Counted from the stretch's first letter, positions 8,154-17,779 are shown. The stretch: DNA of 64,000 nt from Dyadobacter fermentans (GCF_019924045.1 NZ_JAHXBN010000010.1:806001-870000); one strand, 5' to 3'. Notes: generated from the letters alone by a model not told the origin. A program made the numbers and translations.

Positions 8154-9698
8154 ATGAAATTAAAGTACTCCTTAGTAGCGTCGTGGCTATGCGCGGCGGT
8201 TCTGCTCTTGCCATTTGTGGTAAAAGCTCAGAAAAAACAATCCAAACCCAATGTTATCTTCATTTACGCCGACGACGTCGGTTATGGCGACCTGAGTGCC
8301 TACGGCGCCACGAAAATCAGTACGCCCAACCTTGACCGGCTGGCGAAGGAAGGTATCCGCTTTACGAACGCGCACGCGAGCTCGGCTACATGTACACCCT
8401 CGCGCTTCGCGCTCATGACGGGTAAATATCCATGGAGGCAAAAGGGTACGGGCGTGCTTCCTGGCGATGCGTCGCTGATCATCCCGACGAATCAATTGAC
8501 GTTACCTGCTATTTTTCAAGACGCAGGCTATAAGACCGGCTCGGTAGGTAAGTGGCACCTTGGCCTGGGCGAAACCAATAAGCAAATCAATTGGAATAAA
8601 CCCATCACCAAAGGTCCGAACGAAGTTGGTTTTGATTATGCATTCTTCTTCCCTGCGACATCCGACCGTGTCCCGACGGTTTTCGTAGAAAATCACGATG
8701 TGCAGGACCTCGATCCGAACGACCCTATTGAAGTGGATTATTCCAAAAAAATAGGCAACGAACCGACAGGGCTCGAAAATCCCGAATTGCTCAAACTCCC
8801 GGCTTCGCCGAATCACGGGCATAATAATACGATTGTAAACGGGATCGGCCGTATAGGCTGGATGACTGGCGGCAAGCAGGCCCGCTGGACCGACGAGGAA
8901 GTAGCGCACGTGTTCCTGAGCAAAGCCGAGCAATTCATTGAGGATAACCGCAAGAGCCCATTCTTCCTGTATTTTTCGCTGAACGACATTCACGTTCCTC
9001 GGATGCCGAGCACACAATTTAAAGGCAAAAGCAAAATGGGCTTGCGTGGCGACGTGATCCTGCAAATGGACTGGACGGTAGGCGAAATTTTGAAGAAACT
9101 CGACGAGCTCAAAATCGCGGAAAATACGCTGGTAATCTTTTCAAGCGATAATGGCCCCGTACTCGACGACGGTTATGCCGATCGCGCTGTAGAGCTGGCG
9201 AAAGGTCACAGTGCCGCCGGCCCGCTGCGCGGAGGGAAGTACAGTGCATTCGAGGGCGGTACGCGCGTGCCCTGGCTGGCGCGCTGGCCGCAGGCGATCA
9301 AGCCGGGTACGGTTTCGGACGCATTGATCTGCCAGATCGATATGATGGCCTCGTTCGCGAATTTCTTTCAGCAAAAAACCGGGAGCGAGGAGGCAGTGGA
9401 TAGTTTTAATGTGATGGAGGCCATGCTGGGCAAAAGCCAGACGGGTCGTAGCTGGTTGATCAAGCAAGGAGGTGCATTGTCGATCACGCAGGGTAACTGG
9501 AAATATATCGAGCCGCGGGAGGGCAAGGCGATTGCCGAGCTTACCAATATCGAGACGGGGGCTAATCCCAAGCCTCAGTTGTATGATTTGAGTAAGGACA
9601 TTGGTGAGAAAAACAATGTAGCGGATAAGTATCCGGCGAAGGTGAAGGCGATGGCCGCGGAGCTTGAAAAAATAAGGGAGGCTGGGCGTAGTCATTGA
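8154..9698 (+). CDS. Secreted arylsulfatase (formylglycine-type)
   Basis: 514 aa from ATG 8154, which starts a good signal peptide ending in VVKAQ; the longer reading from 8115 adds a 13-residue tail with no signal character. IYADDVGYGDLS holds the metal-binding aspartates. The CTPSR motif (C80) is the cysteine-type site that is matured to formylglycine. The pattern continues with GKWHLG and SSDNGP. The family hydrolyses sulfate esters, often on sulfated glycans, and would act in the periplasm or outside. The maturation enzyme is not in this window. Transcribed alone, divergent from the DUF6934 pair. Confidence 0.9.
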   Translation: MKLKYSLVASWLCAAVLLLPFVVKAQKKQSKPNVIFIYADDVGYGDLSAYGATKISTPNLDRLAKEGIRFTNAHASSATCTPSRFALMTGKYPWRQKGTGVLPGDASLIIPTNQLTLPAIFQDAGYKTGSVGKWHLGLGETNKQINWNKPITKGPNEVGFDYAFFFPATSDRVPTVFVENHDVQDLDPNDPIEVDYSKKIGNEPTGLENPELLKLPASPNHGHNNTIVNGIGRIGWMTGGKQARWTDEEVAHVFLSKAEQFIEDNRKSPFFLYFSLNDIHVPRMPSTQFKGKSKMGLRGDVILQMDWTVGEILKKLDELKIAENTLVIFSSDNGPVLDDGYADRAVELAKGHSAAGPLRGGKYSAFEGGTRVPWLARWPQAIKPGTVSDALICQIDMMASFANFFQQKTGSEEAVDSFNVMEAMLGKSQTGRSWLIKQGGALSITQGNWKYIEPREGKAIAELTNIETGANPKPQLYDLSKDIGEKNNVADKYPAKVKAMAAELEKIREAGRSH

Positions 9699-9727
9699 TT
9701 TTTTGCCGCCGCTGCGGTGGCAAAAAA
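9699..9727. repeat. T6-stem-A7 inverted repeat after the sulfatase
   Basis: TTTTTTGCCGCCGC-t-GCGGTGGCAAAAAA begins at the base after the sulfatase stop codon; one G/T mismatch in 14 bp. The T tract is on the 5' side, so this is not a normal + strand terminator, though it may block 3' exonucleases. Confidence 0.6.
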
Positions 9728-9773
9728 ATCACTACTACAATCCGTTACCATTCCAGACCTCCGACGTCTAAAA

Positions 9774-9798
9774 GCATAAACCGCAATTCAGTTTATGC
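9774..9798 (+). promoter_or_regulatory. Hairpin covering a start codon
   Basis: GCATAAAC-(9-base loop)-GTTTATGC is a perfect 8-bp stem whose 3' arm contains the ATG (9795) of the T9SS-sorted protein. In RNA it would bury the start codon and could limit translation. Confidence 0.45.
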
Positions 9799-10808
9799 TA
9801 AAAAAATACTTCACCTCCGCACTAGCGCTGCTGGCATCATTGACCGGCAGCGCTCAAACTATCTACTTCCACCAGGATTTCAGCCAGACCAACGGCCTGA
9901 TCAACCCGCAGCCCGATACCGGGCAGTTCAGTCACGTCATTCTCACGGCGCCGGCGCTTTCTTACCACAAATTTCACAAAGGCTACATGGAGCTGATCCG
10001 CAGCCGGCTGGATTCGGCAACGGGGGGCATTATACGTGCTATGCGCGCCACCCCATTCAGCCCGAACCCCGAGACGCTGGTCGTACGCATTACATTTAGC
10101 GTGGAGGCTATCCAGGCGCCTGCTTTGAATGCGATGTATTTTTATGTGGGGGAAGATTTCAACCCGGTCAACAATTCGTTCCCGGGCAATGGGCTAATGT
10201 TCGCAAAATGCTCGGTCAACTTCCTCGAAGACGGGTTCAATATCAAAGACCTCGAAACCAGGCAGGTAAGCAGAACTTACGCCGAAAAGAAGCTGGTTAC
10301 CCTCACCTGGGTGCTGAACAACTCGAAAGAGCCGTTGGCCTATCGCTTGAATACAACGTCTGCCGAAGAAACCGCGACGCCAGGTACATACGACCTGTGG
10401 GTAGATGACGAACCGGTTGCCAGGGCTGCCAAGGCCCATCCGGGTGCATCGGTTTATTCCAAAACCAAACTATCCAACTTCGAAATGCGCTACCGCAACG
10501 GGGTGGGAAAGATCCTGATCGATGAAATATCCATTGGCGACGGCAGACCGAACCCCGTCGCCGATAATGCGATCGTGGCGCCGAATCCAGCGAAAAGAGA
10601 CCGGATCTCACTGTCTGGAAAAGGGGTAAATGCATCTTCGGTTCGTCTGATCGATTTGAATGGCAGGGTGCTGCCATCGAAAACGGTGGCGGAAGCGTCG
10701 GGTAAGTTAAGCCTGAAACCGCTGAGCCCGCCGGCGGCTGGTATTTATATTTTACAATTTCAAAACCAGGATGGTCGGAAACAGGCAGTTAAGGTCATGA
10801 TCGAGTAA
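9795..10808 (+). CDS. Secreted protein with type IX secretion C-terminal sorting domain
   Basis: 337-aa protein: signal peptide ending in TGSAQ, a beta-rich body (about 22-250) of no recognised family, and a C-terminal Por-secretion tail (about 260-337) with VAPNPAK, VRLIDLNGRV, AAGIYILQF and a short basic end. The tail is the hallmark of T9SS cargo, so export across the outer membrane is expected. The body may be a lectin-like or laminin-G-like sandwich. Its own start codon lies in a hairpin. Confidence 0.8.
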   Translation: MLKKYFTSALALLASLTGSAQTIYFHQDFSQTNGLINPQPDTGQFSHVILTAPALSYHKFHKGYMELIRSRLDSATGGIIRAMRATPFSPNPETLVVRITFSVEAIQAPALNAMYFYVGEDFNPVNNSFPGNGLMFAKCSVNFLEDGFNIKDLETRQVSRTYAEKKLVTLTWVLNNSKEPLAYRLNTTSAEETATPGTYDLWVDDEPVARAAKAHPGASVYSKTKLSNFEMRYRNGVGKILIDEISIGDGRPNPVADNAIVAPNPAKRDRISLSGKGVNASSVRLIDLNGRVLPSKTVAEASGKLSLKPLSPPAAGIYILQFQNQDGRKQAVKVMIE

Positions 10809-10849
10809 CTGAATGGATAGGACGATAGCCTGATTCAATTAAACTAATC

Positions 10850-10882
10850 TTGTAAAATAAATTGAGTTTGCGGTTAAGTTTG
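10850..10882 (+). promoter_or_regulatory. Possible Bacteroidota promoter for the first ECF sigma gene
   Basis: An exact -7 element TAAGTTTG at 10875-10882 lies 29 bases before the start codon. The only -33 candidate, TTG at 10850, is 22 bases upstream rather than the usual 19-21, so the call is weak. Confidence 0.35.
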
Positions 10883-10911
10883 ACTTATTTAGTCGTCCCT
10901 TTCAACAAGTT

Positions 10912-11511
10912 ATGAATTCAACATCCCCTTTTTCGGAAGATCGCGTGCTCTGGCAGGATTTCCTGGCGGGGGAGGTGCGGGCGTTCGAGAAGCTGATGTC
11001 CGATAATTTTCGCTTGCTTTTCAGGTATGGGAGCAAGTTTTCCAAAGACCGCGAGCTGGTAAAGGACAGCATTCAGGACCTGTTTCTGGTGCTGTGGGAA
11101 AAAAGGGATAACCTCAATCCCGATGCGGCTGTGAAACCCTATCTGATGGCCTCGTTACGGCGCCTGATGCACAGGCAGGTATCTTCCCGCACGTGGGTAG
11201 GCGGGGAGGCATTGCAGGAGGAGGACGATTATTTCGAGATCGAGTTTTCGGTGGAAGACGACTATATCCGCAACGAAGCGACCCATTCCCGCACGCATCA
11301 TTTACAAAAGCTGATCAATGCGCTGCCGCGACGGCAGAAGGAAGTGGTGTACCTCAAATTTTTCCAGGAACTCAGCCGGGAGCAGATTGCCGAGGTAATG
11401 GGTGTGTCGCCGCAGACGGTTTCCAACCTGCTCCAAATCGCTATCCGGCATTTGAAAACGCATTGGAAAGCGGAATTCCTTATATTTTTTCTGCTGCATT
11501 TTCTGTTCTAA
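10912..11511 (+). CDS. ECF (sigma-70 family) RNA polymerase sigma factor
   Basis: 199 aa with sigma region 2 (about 27-95: LFRYGSKFSKDRELVKDSIQ, DLFLVLWEKRDNL) and region 4 (about 130-185: LPRRQKEVVYLKF, LSREQIAEVMGVS) joined by an acidic linker. This is the FecI-type arrangement of the Bacteroidota. A FecR-like gene and a SusC with STN domain follow, so it should drive the SusC/SusD operon in response to substrate binding. The very C-terminus is hydrophobic (LIFFLLHFLF), seen in this family. A terminator-like hairpin separates it from fecR. Confidence 0.92.
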   Translation: MNSTSPFSEDRVLWQDFLAGEVRAFEKLMSDNFRLLFRYGSKFSKDRELVKDSIQDLFLVLWEKRDNLNPDAAVKPYLMASLRRLMHRQVSSRTWVGGEALQEEDDYFEIEFSVEDDYIRNEATHSRTHHLQKLINALPRRQKEVVYLKFFQELSREQIAEVMGVSPQTVSNLLQIAIRHLKTHWKAEFLIFFLLHFLF

Positions 11512-11523
11512 TCCGCACTTCGT

Positions 11524-11556
11524 CAACTGCCCAGTTGGTTTTTGTTCTTTTTTGAA
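11524..11556 (+). terminator. Terminator-like hairpin between sigma and fecR genes
   Basis: CAACTG-cc-CAGTTG followed by GTTTTTGTTCTTTTTT. The stem is only 6 bp with a 2-base loop, but the T-rich tail and its position 13 bases after the sigma stop codon support termination or attenuation. Confidence 0.55.
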
Positions 11557-11558
11557 GA

Positions 11559-11576
11559 AATAATTTAAAAATTATT
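11559..11576. promoter_or_regulatory. AT-rich palindrome upstream of fecR
   Basis: AATAATTT-aa-AAATTATT, a perfect 8-bp inverted repeat 52 bases before the fecR start. Could be an operator or simply AT-rich promoter DNA. Confidence 0.35.
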
Positions 11577-11627
11577 GGTATCCCACGCCCGGTCTTGTCT
11601 ATACACAATTAGACACAATGAACTGGT

Positions 11628-12752
11628 ATGGACCGCTACAACGATTTTTCTGTTGAAGACTTTGTCTGGGACGATTTCTTTCGCCAATGGACATTGTCGC
11701 CCACCTCTGAAACCGACGCGCTTTGGGACGACTGGATTGACGCCAATCCCGAAATGCTCGAAAAAGTGGAGCAGGCCAAGGCTATTGTACTTTCCCTTCG
11801 CCTGCATGAACCGGAGATCGACGATTCGGAGATTAACCAGGTTGTGAAGCAGACGGTCGGCCGGATTACGGAAGCCAATGAGGATTCAGCCCGCGCCCCA
11901 CGTCGCCTCGTGCCGGCATTTTCCATTCCCTGGATGCAATTCGCAGCTGCGGTCGCATTGATCATGCTGATGGGCTGGGCCGTGTATTCAGTGATGATCA
12001 AAAGGGAAGAAAAGCCGGAACTTAGTCAGCAAGACAGCGTCATTGAGCCCAACGGCGCGATGACTGAAAAGACCAATTCGACTTCTCAAACTATCGAACT
12101 TGCGTTGAGCGATGGCAGTAAAATCAGTCTCGCCCCGAAAGGGCGCATTCGCTATCCCGAGCGGTTTGACGGAGAACGGCGGGAGGTTTTCCTGGAAGGA
12201 GAAGCGTTTTTCGACATTACCAAGGATCCCCAACACCCGTTCCTGGTGTATGCGAATGGGTTGGTAACGAAAGTGTTGGGTACCAGTTTTCGCATTAAAG
12301 CTTACGGCAATTCCAGGGAAGTGACAGTGGAAGTGAAAACCGGAAAAGTGGCTGTGTTCGCCCAGTCCGACCCGCATTTGAAAGAAAAGGTAGCCGACAA
12401 GCAGTTACAGGGCGTTGTGTTGACACCCAACCAGAAAATCATCTACGCCCGCAACGAGGTAAAAATGGTGAAAACGTTGGTGGAGAAGCCCGAAATGGTC
12501 GTTTCAAAAGCCGAAATACCTCAGTTTGAATTTGAGGATACGCCTGCGAGCGAGGTCTTCAACACGATCGCCAGAGCCTATGGAATCGATATTTTATATG
12601 ACGAGGCACTATTGAGAGATTGCCCGCTTACCGCACGCCTCGATAACCAGACACTTCACGATAAACTCAGTATCATATGCAAGGCCGTAGAATCCAGCTA
12701 CGAGATCGTCGACGGCCAGGTGATCATCCATAGCAAAGGATGCAGGAATTAA
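11628..12752 (+). CDS. FecR-family anti-sigma factor
   Basis: 374 aa: an N-terminal cytoplasmic sigma-binding domain (1-105), one transmembrane helix (about 106-122, MQFAAAVALIMLMGWAVY), a periplasmic FecR domain (about 145-245) with FLEGEAFFDI and KVLGTSFRIKAY, and a C-terminal DUF4974-like domain (about 305-374). It should hold the upstream ECF sigma factor inactive until the STN domain of the downstream SusC signals through the periplasm. The gene is on its own side of a terminator-like hairpin from the sigma gene. Confidence 0.93.
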   Translation: MDRYNDFSVEDFVWDDFFRQWTLSPTSETDALWDDWIDANPEMLEKVEQAKAIVLSLRLHEPEIDDSEINQVVKQTVGRITEANEDSARAPRRLVPAFSIPWMQFAAAVALIMLMGWAVYSVMIKREEKPELSQQDSVIEPNGAMTEKTNSTSQTIELALSDGSKISLAPKGRIRYPERFDGERREVFLEGEAFFDITKDPQHPFLVYANGLVTKVLGTSFRIKAYGNSREVTVEVKTGKVAVFAQSDPHLKEKVADKQLQGVVLTPNQKIIYARNEVKMVKTLVEKPEMVVSKAEIPQFEFEDTPASEVFNTIARAYGIDILYDEALLRDCPLTARLDNQTLHDKLSIICKAVESSYEIVDGQVIIHSKGCRN

Positions 12753-12817
12753 CTCAAAACAATCACGTAACCCTTTAAATCCCAACAAAAAAAACAGAAA
12801 GCTTATCCTAAAAAGAA

Positions 12818-12901
12818 GAGCCGGCAATGTTCCCGCATCACCGGCTCCGAGAATTCCCTGACAGGTTGGTCGCCATTACCCTCCCCAGCGGGAGGCAGGG
12901 A
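12818..12901 (+). promoter_or_regulatory. Structured 5' leader candidate before the first susC
   Basis: Two helices lie 42-125 bases before the susC ATG. Helix 1 is GAGCCGG (12818-12824) with CCGGCTC (12841-12847). Helix 2 is TCCCTG (12855-12860) with CAGGGA (12896-12901), enclosing an inner hairpin CCTCCC-cagc-GGGAGG (12880-12895) that stacks directly on the outer 3' strand. There is no T tract, so not a terminator. I do not recognise a known riboswitch class. Confidence 0.5.
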
Positions 12902-12942
12902 TCGTTTTGCCAAATTTCCTATTCTACAAAACAATCAAATCT

Positions 12943-15900
12943 ATGAAAAAACCTTTAAAGTACCGTAGGGTATTACTGTGGACCATGCGAATGACAGCTA
13001 CTCAACTCATGCTTGCCTTGGTGTTTATCGTCACGGGTTACGCACGTGAAGGTAGCGCGCAATCCCTTCTCAGCCAGAAAATTTCGGTGACAGCGAACGG
13101 CAGTGAAGTCAAAAAGGTACTCAGCCAGGTGGAAAAACAGGTCGATGTGCGCTTCGTGTTCAGCTCCAAGCTGATTAAATCGGCCCGGAAAGTGACAGTT
13201 TCCTTAAAAGACAAGCCATTGTACGAAGCGCTTGACCATATTCTGACGCCGCTGGGCCTCGACTATGAAGTGTCCGGCAAGATCATCATTCTCCGAAGAC
13301 TGGAACATGCCACACCCGACGCTCCCGCGGGGCAACCTTTGCCTGCCAACGCTCCCAAAAGGGCCGTTTCGGGTAAGGTACTCGATGGCGAGTCCAACAC
13401 GGGGCTGCCGGGTGTCAGCATTGTCCTGAAAGGAACGCAGACCGGTACGACCACCAATCCAGACGGTCACTTCCAGCTAGAAATCCCCGAAACAAGTGCG
13501 CCGAATTCGGTGCTGGTTTTCAGTTTTGTAGGTTATAAGTCGCAGGAAATAGTGCTGGGTAATCAGACGGAGCTGACCGTCAGCATGATGCTCGAAGACA
13601 AGTCGTTGCAGGAAATCGTGGTAATCGGTTACGGCCAGATCAAGAAAAGCGATCTTACCGGCGCGGTTTCTTCCATTAAATCATCAGAACTGAATGCGTA
13701 TCCGGCCACTAACCTCGTGCAATCGCTCGCGGGACGTGCGGCGGGCGTGTATGTATCGCAAAACACGGGCGCGCCGGGTAGCTCTATCAGCGTTCGCGTG
13801 CGGGGTACTAACTCCATTCAGGGTAGTAACGAGCCATTGTATGTGGTGGATGGATTCCCGTATTCAGGTAACCCTACGTTGCTGAACAATGCTGACATTG
13901 AATCCATTGAAGTTCTCAAAGACGCGTCTGCGACTGCCATCTACGGGTCACGCGGTGCGAACGGCGTGGTGCTCATTACGACTAAAAAAGGCAAGGCAGG
14001 ACGGGTGAGTGTCGACTACGACGGATACTATGGCGTGCAGACCATCCGTAAAAAGCTGGATTTGATGAATGCGACTGAATATGCCAATTTTTACAATGAG
14101 CAAGCTGCCAATGATGGTCTGGCCCCGCATTTCACGGCGGATCAGATAGCGGGTTTCGGTAAAGGCACCGACTGGCAGGATCTGGTATTTCAGAAAGCAC
14201 CGGTCCAGAACCACGCATTGACGGTGAGCGGTGGCAATGAAAAGACGCGCTTCTCGGTGGCAGCCAGCAATTTCAACCAGGATGGCATTGTGATCGGCAG
14301 TAATTACGTGCGGAACGCGCTGCGCATTAACCTGAGCTCCGACATCGGCAAGAAATTCAAATTCGACCTCAGTTCATTGCTGAGCCGTATCAATTCCGAC
14401 CGCAAAAATTCAGAAAGAGGAAACCGCGGAGGAACGCTCATGTCGGCCATGCTTTCCGGCTATCCTACCATTCCTTCCACACTTCCCGACGGCAGCTATT
14501 CGAAGCTGGCCGAGGCTTATGCATGGGGTTCGAATGTGATTACCAATCCTTTGAATTTTCTGTATCAGCAATCGGACGTCATTAAATCAAATAAGATACT
14601 GACTAACGGCGCGATTACCTACGAACCTTTCAAAGGATTGCTGATTAAAACGCTGGCCGGTATCGAAAGTACCGACGACCGGACTGATGCGTACACTACA
14701 ACCAAGTTCGTGAACTCGAAAGGCAGTGCTACTATCGAAACGCAGCGGGTTACGAGCATTCTGAGCGAAAATACGATCAGCTATATCAAAGATTTTGGCA
14801 AGAACAGCATATCGGCGGTGGCTGGATTTACCTATCAGGATTATACTTCCAATTACCTGAAAGCGAGCGGCAGCGGTTTCATCAGCGACAACCAGGAAAC
14901 GCACGATATCGGCGCTGCGGCTACGCAGGGTGTGCCTGTCTCGTCCTATTCCAAATGGGCGTTGCTGTCCTACCTGGCGCGTGTCAATTACACCTTTAAT
15001 AACAAGATCCTTGCCACGGCCAGCTTCCGTGCGGACGGTTCGTCGCGGTATAGCGAAGGGCAGAAATGGGGCTTTTTTCCATCCGGTGCATTAGCGTGGC
15101 GCTTGTCCGAGGAAGAATTTATCAAAAATATCCCATTCATTTCCGATCTGAAACTGCGGGCGGGCTATGGAGAAACGGGTAACACGTCCATTCAGCCCTA
15201 CTACACATTGAACCAGCTGAACTCGGGACAAGTTGTGTTTGGAGATGCATTCATGACTTCCTATGCACCTGGTACACGCCTCGCAGGGTCGCTGAAATGG
15301 GAAACCACGGCGCAAACCGACTTCGGTGTTGACCTCGGGCTTTGGAACAACCGTGTCAATGTCACGGCTGATTATTACATCAAAAATACCCGGGATCTGC
15401 TGAATAACGTGGCTCTGCCATCGTCGCTGGGTTACACGTTTACCATTCAGAATATCGGAAAAATTCAAAACAAGGGTTTTGAGCTCGGAGTTAATGCGGC
15501 CGTGCTGGAAGGTGCATTCAAGTGGAATGTATCGACCAATTTGTCGATCAACAAAAACAAAGTCGTGAAGCTTTATGGCGGAAACGACATTCTGGGGCAG
15601 ACAATCGGTGCTGCGGTGAATGACAACGTGAACATCCTCCGCGAAGGTTATCCGCTCGGGTCTTTCTATGGTTATGTGGAAAAAGGCTACGATGAGAAAG
15701 GCTTTATCGCCTATGAAGACTTCAACGGCAACGGTAGCCGCGACGCGGGCGACAAGCAGATCATCGGGAATCCTAATCCTAAATTTACCTATGGTTTGAA
15801 TTCGAATATGTCGTTCAAAAATTTCGAACTGACATTCTTTATCCAGGGCTCGCAAGGTAACGACATTTTCAACCTCAGCGCGCAGGGGCAAGGCTACGAC

Positions 15901-16278
15901 TACGGCCAGGCGCTGAATATGCCACGGGAGGTGTATCTCAACCATTGGACTCCTCAAAATACCAATGCGAAGTACCCGGTTATCAAAACTTCTTCCCAGG
16001 CCCAGATGTCGAACCGTTTCGTAGAGGATGGCTCTTACCTCCGGTTTAAGAACATCCAGCTGAGCTACAATCTGCCCGTTGCCAAATTGCACATCAAATG
16101 GATGAAATACGGCCAGGTGTATGTGAGCGGCCAGAACCTGATCACCTTTACCAAATACTCGTGGTACGACCCGGAAGTGAACTCTTACGGAGGCAGTAAT
16201 TCTATTGTGCAGGGTGTGGACCACTACGTTTATCCCGTGGCTAAAACCACCACAGTAGGCCTCAGAATTGGGTTTTAA
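12943..16278 (+). CDS. SusC/RagA-type TonB-dependent outer-membrane transporter with STN domain
   Basis: 1111 aa from ATG 12943, preferred over a TTG 36 bases upstream because it leads into a normal signal peptide (to about residue 40, GSAQ). Order: STN secretin/TonB short N-terminal domain (about 45-115), carboxypeptidase-regulatory-like beta domain (about 140-225: ISGKV-type start, FSFVGYKSQEI), TonB plug (about 230-345, VVDGFPYSGNP, SATAIYGSRGANGV) and a long beta-barrel ending in an aromatic residue (LRIGF). It imports oligosaccharides with the SusD encoded 37 bases downstream. The STN domain indicates signalling to the upstream FecR/sigma pair. Confidence 0.95.
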   Translation: MKKPLKYRRVLLWTMRMTATQLMLALVFIVTGYAREGSAQSLLSQKISVTANGSEVKKVLSQVEKQVDVRFVFSSKLIKSARKVTVSLKDKPLYEALDHILTPLGLDYEVSGKIIILRRLEHATPDAPAGQPLPANAPKRAVSGKVLDGESNTGLPGVSIVLKGTQTGTTTNPDGHFQLEIPETSAPNSVLVFSFVGYKSQEIVLGNQTELTVSMMLEDKSLQEIVVIGYGQIKKSDLTGAVSSIKSSELNAYPATNLVQSLAGRAAGVYVSQNTGAPGSSISVRVRGTNSIQGSNEPLYVVDGFPYSGNPTLLNNADIESIEVLKDASATAIYGSRGANGVVLITTKKGKAGRVSVDYDGYYGVQTIRKKLDLMNATEYANFYNEQAANDGLAPHFTADQIAGFGKGTDWQDLVFQKAPVQNHALTVSGGNEKTRFSVAASNFNQDGIVIGSNYVRNALRINLSSDIGKKFKFDLSSLLSRINSDRKNSERGNRGGTLMSAMLSGYPTIPSTLPDGSYSKLAEAYAWGSNVITNPLNFLYQQSDVIKSNKILTNGAITYEPFKGLLIKTLAGIESTDDRTDAYTTTKFVNSKGSATIETQRVTSILSENTISYIKDFGKNSISAVAGFTYQDYTSNYLKASGSGFISDNQETHDIGAAATQGVPVSSYSKWALLSYLARVNYTFNNKILATASFRADGSSRYSEGQKWGFFPSGALAWRLSEEEFIKNIPFISDLKLRAGYGETGNTSIQPYYTLNQLNSGQVVFGDAFMTSYAPGTRLAGSLKWETTAQTDFGVDLGLWNNRVNVTADYYIKNTRDLLNNVALPSSLGYTFTIQNIGKIQNKGFELGVNAAVLEGAFKWNVSTNLSINKNKVVKLYGGNDILGQTIGAAVNDNVNILREGYPLGSFYGYVEKGYDEKGFIAYEDFNGNGSRDAGDKQIIGNPNPKFTYGLNSNMSFKNFELTFFIQGSQGNDIFNLSAQGQGYDYGQALNMPREVYLNHWTPQNTNAKYPVIKTSSQAQMSNRFVEDGSYLRFKNIQLSYNLPVAKLHIKWMKYGQVYVSGQNLITFTKYSWYDPEVNSYGGSNSIVQGVDHYVYPVAKTTTVGLRIGF

Positions 16279-16315
16279 GGTCAGTTTAATCACCGGTTAA
16301 AGAGAAATCATCATT

Positions 16316-17755
16316 ATGAAAAAGCTATTCACAAGTTTGTTTTTCGCGGCGGTTTGCATGGGTTGTTCCGATATCCTGGAAGAGAAACCCAAGTCGCTGG
16401 CCTCCGAAAATTTTTATAATACCGCAGCGGAGGCCAAAGCCGCCGTCAATGCGATCTACGGCCCGATGCGTACCGATCCGGCGCTTTCGACCAACTACCC
16501 TGCACAGCTGGAAGGTCTTGCGGATTATGGTAATTCAAGAGGTACACAAACGCCCGTGAGCTTGTACCAGGGGCTTGACAACACGAACATTAACCGCGTA
16601 GCGACGATTTGGGACAACTTTTACCAATCCATCCGGAATGCGAACCTCGTTATCGCGAATGTGCCGAAGGGAACAAGCATGACGGATGCGGAAAAAGCTT
16701 CGTTTGTAGCGGAGGCTAAATACATGCGGGCGCTGATCTACTTCGCACTCGTGCGTAACTGGGCGGGCGTGCCCCTGCGTACGGAAGAGAACATGACGGT
16801 CGCCGACATTCCACGGTCGAGTGTGGAGGATGTTTACAAGCTCATTGTCGCCGATGCATTGGCGGCCGAAGCCGGCCTTCCCGACAACCCTTCGGAAATC
16901 GGACGCCCTACCAAATGGGCAGCGAAAACCATGCTGTCGGAGGTGTATATGTACCTCGAAAAATGGGAAGATTCGCGTGCGAAAGCAAAGGAGGTGATCG
17001 ATTCGAAGAAGTATTCATTGGTGCCGGTGAGTGTTTCTGAGGATTTCCAGAAAATATATGGTCCGGAAGTAGTGAATACGAGTGAGGAGATTTTCTATTT
17101 CAAATATTCACGCCAGCAAGGCTTCGGGTTGGTGAGTTATGCGCACCGCAAGATTGGCCAGTACAATTACTATGGCCCGGGTGGCGTTTACGCGCAGTAT
17201 ACCGATTCGGTGTCCAATTCGGTGATCAAAAACTGGGATTTCAAGGATTTGCGCAAGAATCACATGTTTTATAATGTCGATATAGGCTTGGGTTCCACGT
17301 CCCTCTTGTACCGTAAGTACCGCGACCCGCTCGCAACCGGCGGCGCAGGCAACGACTACCCCTGGTACCGCTACGCCGACCTGCTCCTTTTCCATGCGGA
17401 AGCCGATGCCCGTGCAAATGGCAAGCCTACCGCCGACGGCCTCGAAAGCCTCAACAAGGTGCATCGCCGTGCTTACGGCAAGCCCGCCGAAGCGACTTCG
17501 ACGGTCGATTTTAAACTCGCTGATTTTGCCACATTACAAACCTACATCGACAAAGTGGTGCAGGAGCGGGGCTACGAAACCATGTACGAGGGCAAGCGCT
17601 GGAACGACCTGAAACGGTTAGGAATAGCTAAACAACGCATTTTAGAAGTAAAAAACATTGTTGTCGCCGAAAAGCATATGCTGTGGCCGATCCCGAATTC
17701 CGAGATTTTGTATAACAAGGCCATTACTGCCAAAGACCAGAATCCGGGTTATTAA
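16316..17755 (+). CDS. SusD/RagB-family nutrient-binding lipoprotein
   Basis: 479-aa lipoprotein (lipobox AVCMGC, C17) with the SusD layout: an N-terminal SusD-like helical region with SENFYNTAAEAKAAVNAIY, TPR-like helices with AEAKYMRALIYFALV, and a C-terminal RagB domain with RYADLLLFHAEADARANG, YEGKRWNDLKRLG and NPGY end. It caps the barrel of the SusC encoded immediately upstream and binds the glycan at the cell surface. The next gene starts 24 bases later, so the FAD oxidoreductases are probably in the same operon. Confidence 0.95.
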   Translation: MKKLFTSLFFAAVCMGCSDILEEKPKSLASENFYNTAAEAKAAVNAIYGPMRTDPALSTNYPAQLEGLADYGNSRGTQTPVSLYQGLDNTNINRVATIWDNFYQSIRNANLVIANVPKGTSMTDAEKASFVAEAKYMRALIYFALVRNWAGVPLRTEENMTVADIPRSSVEDVYKLIVADALAAEAGLPDNPSEIGRPTKWAAKTMLSEVYMYLEKWEDSRAKAKEVIDSKKYSLVPVSVSEDFQKIYGPEVVNTSEEIFYFKYSRQQGFGLVSYAHRKIGQYNYYGPGGVYAQYTDSVSNSVIKNWDFKDLRKNHMFYNVDIGLGSTSLLYRKYRDPLATGGAGNDYPWYRYADLLLFHAEADARANGKPTADGLESLNKVHRRAYGKPAEATSTVDFKLADFATLQTYIDKVVQERGYETMYEGKRWNDLKRLGIAKQRILEVKNIVVAEKHMLWPIPNSEILYNKAITAKDQNPGY

Positions 17756-17779
17756 GCATTTTTAATCATTTCAAATACA

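Noticed and set aside
15091..16293. 400-aa ORF on the minus strand
   Set aside because: Lies wholly antisense to the susC barrel; composition is that of a reverse-complement frame.
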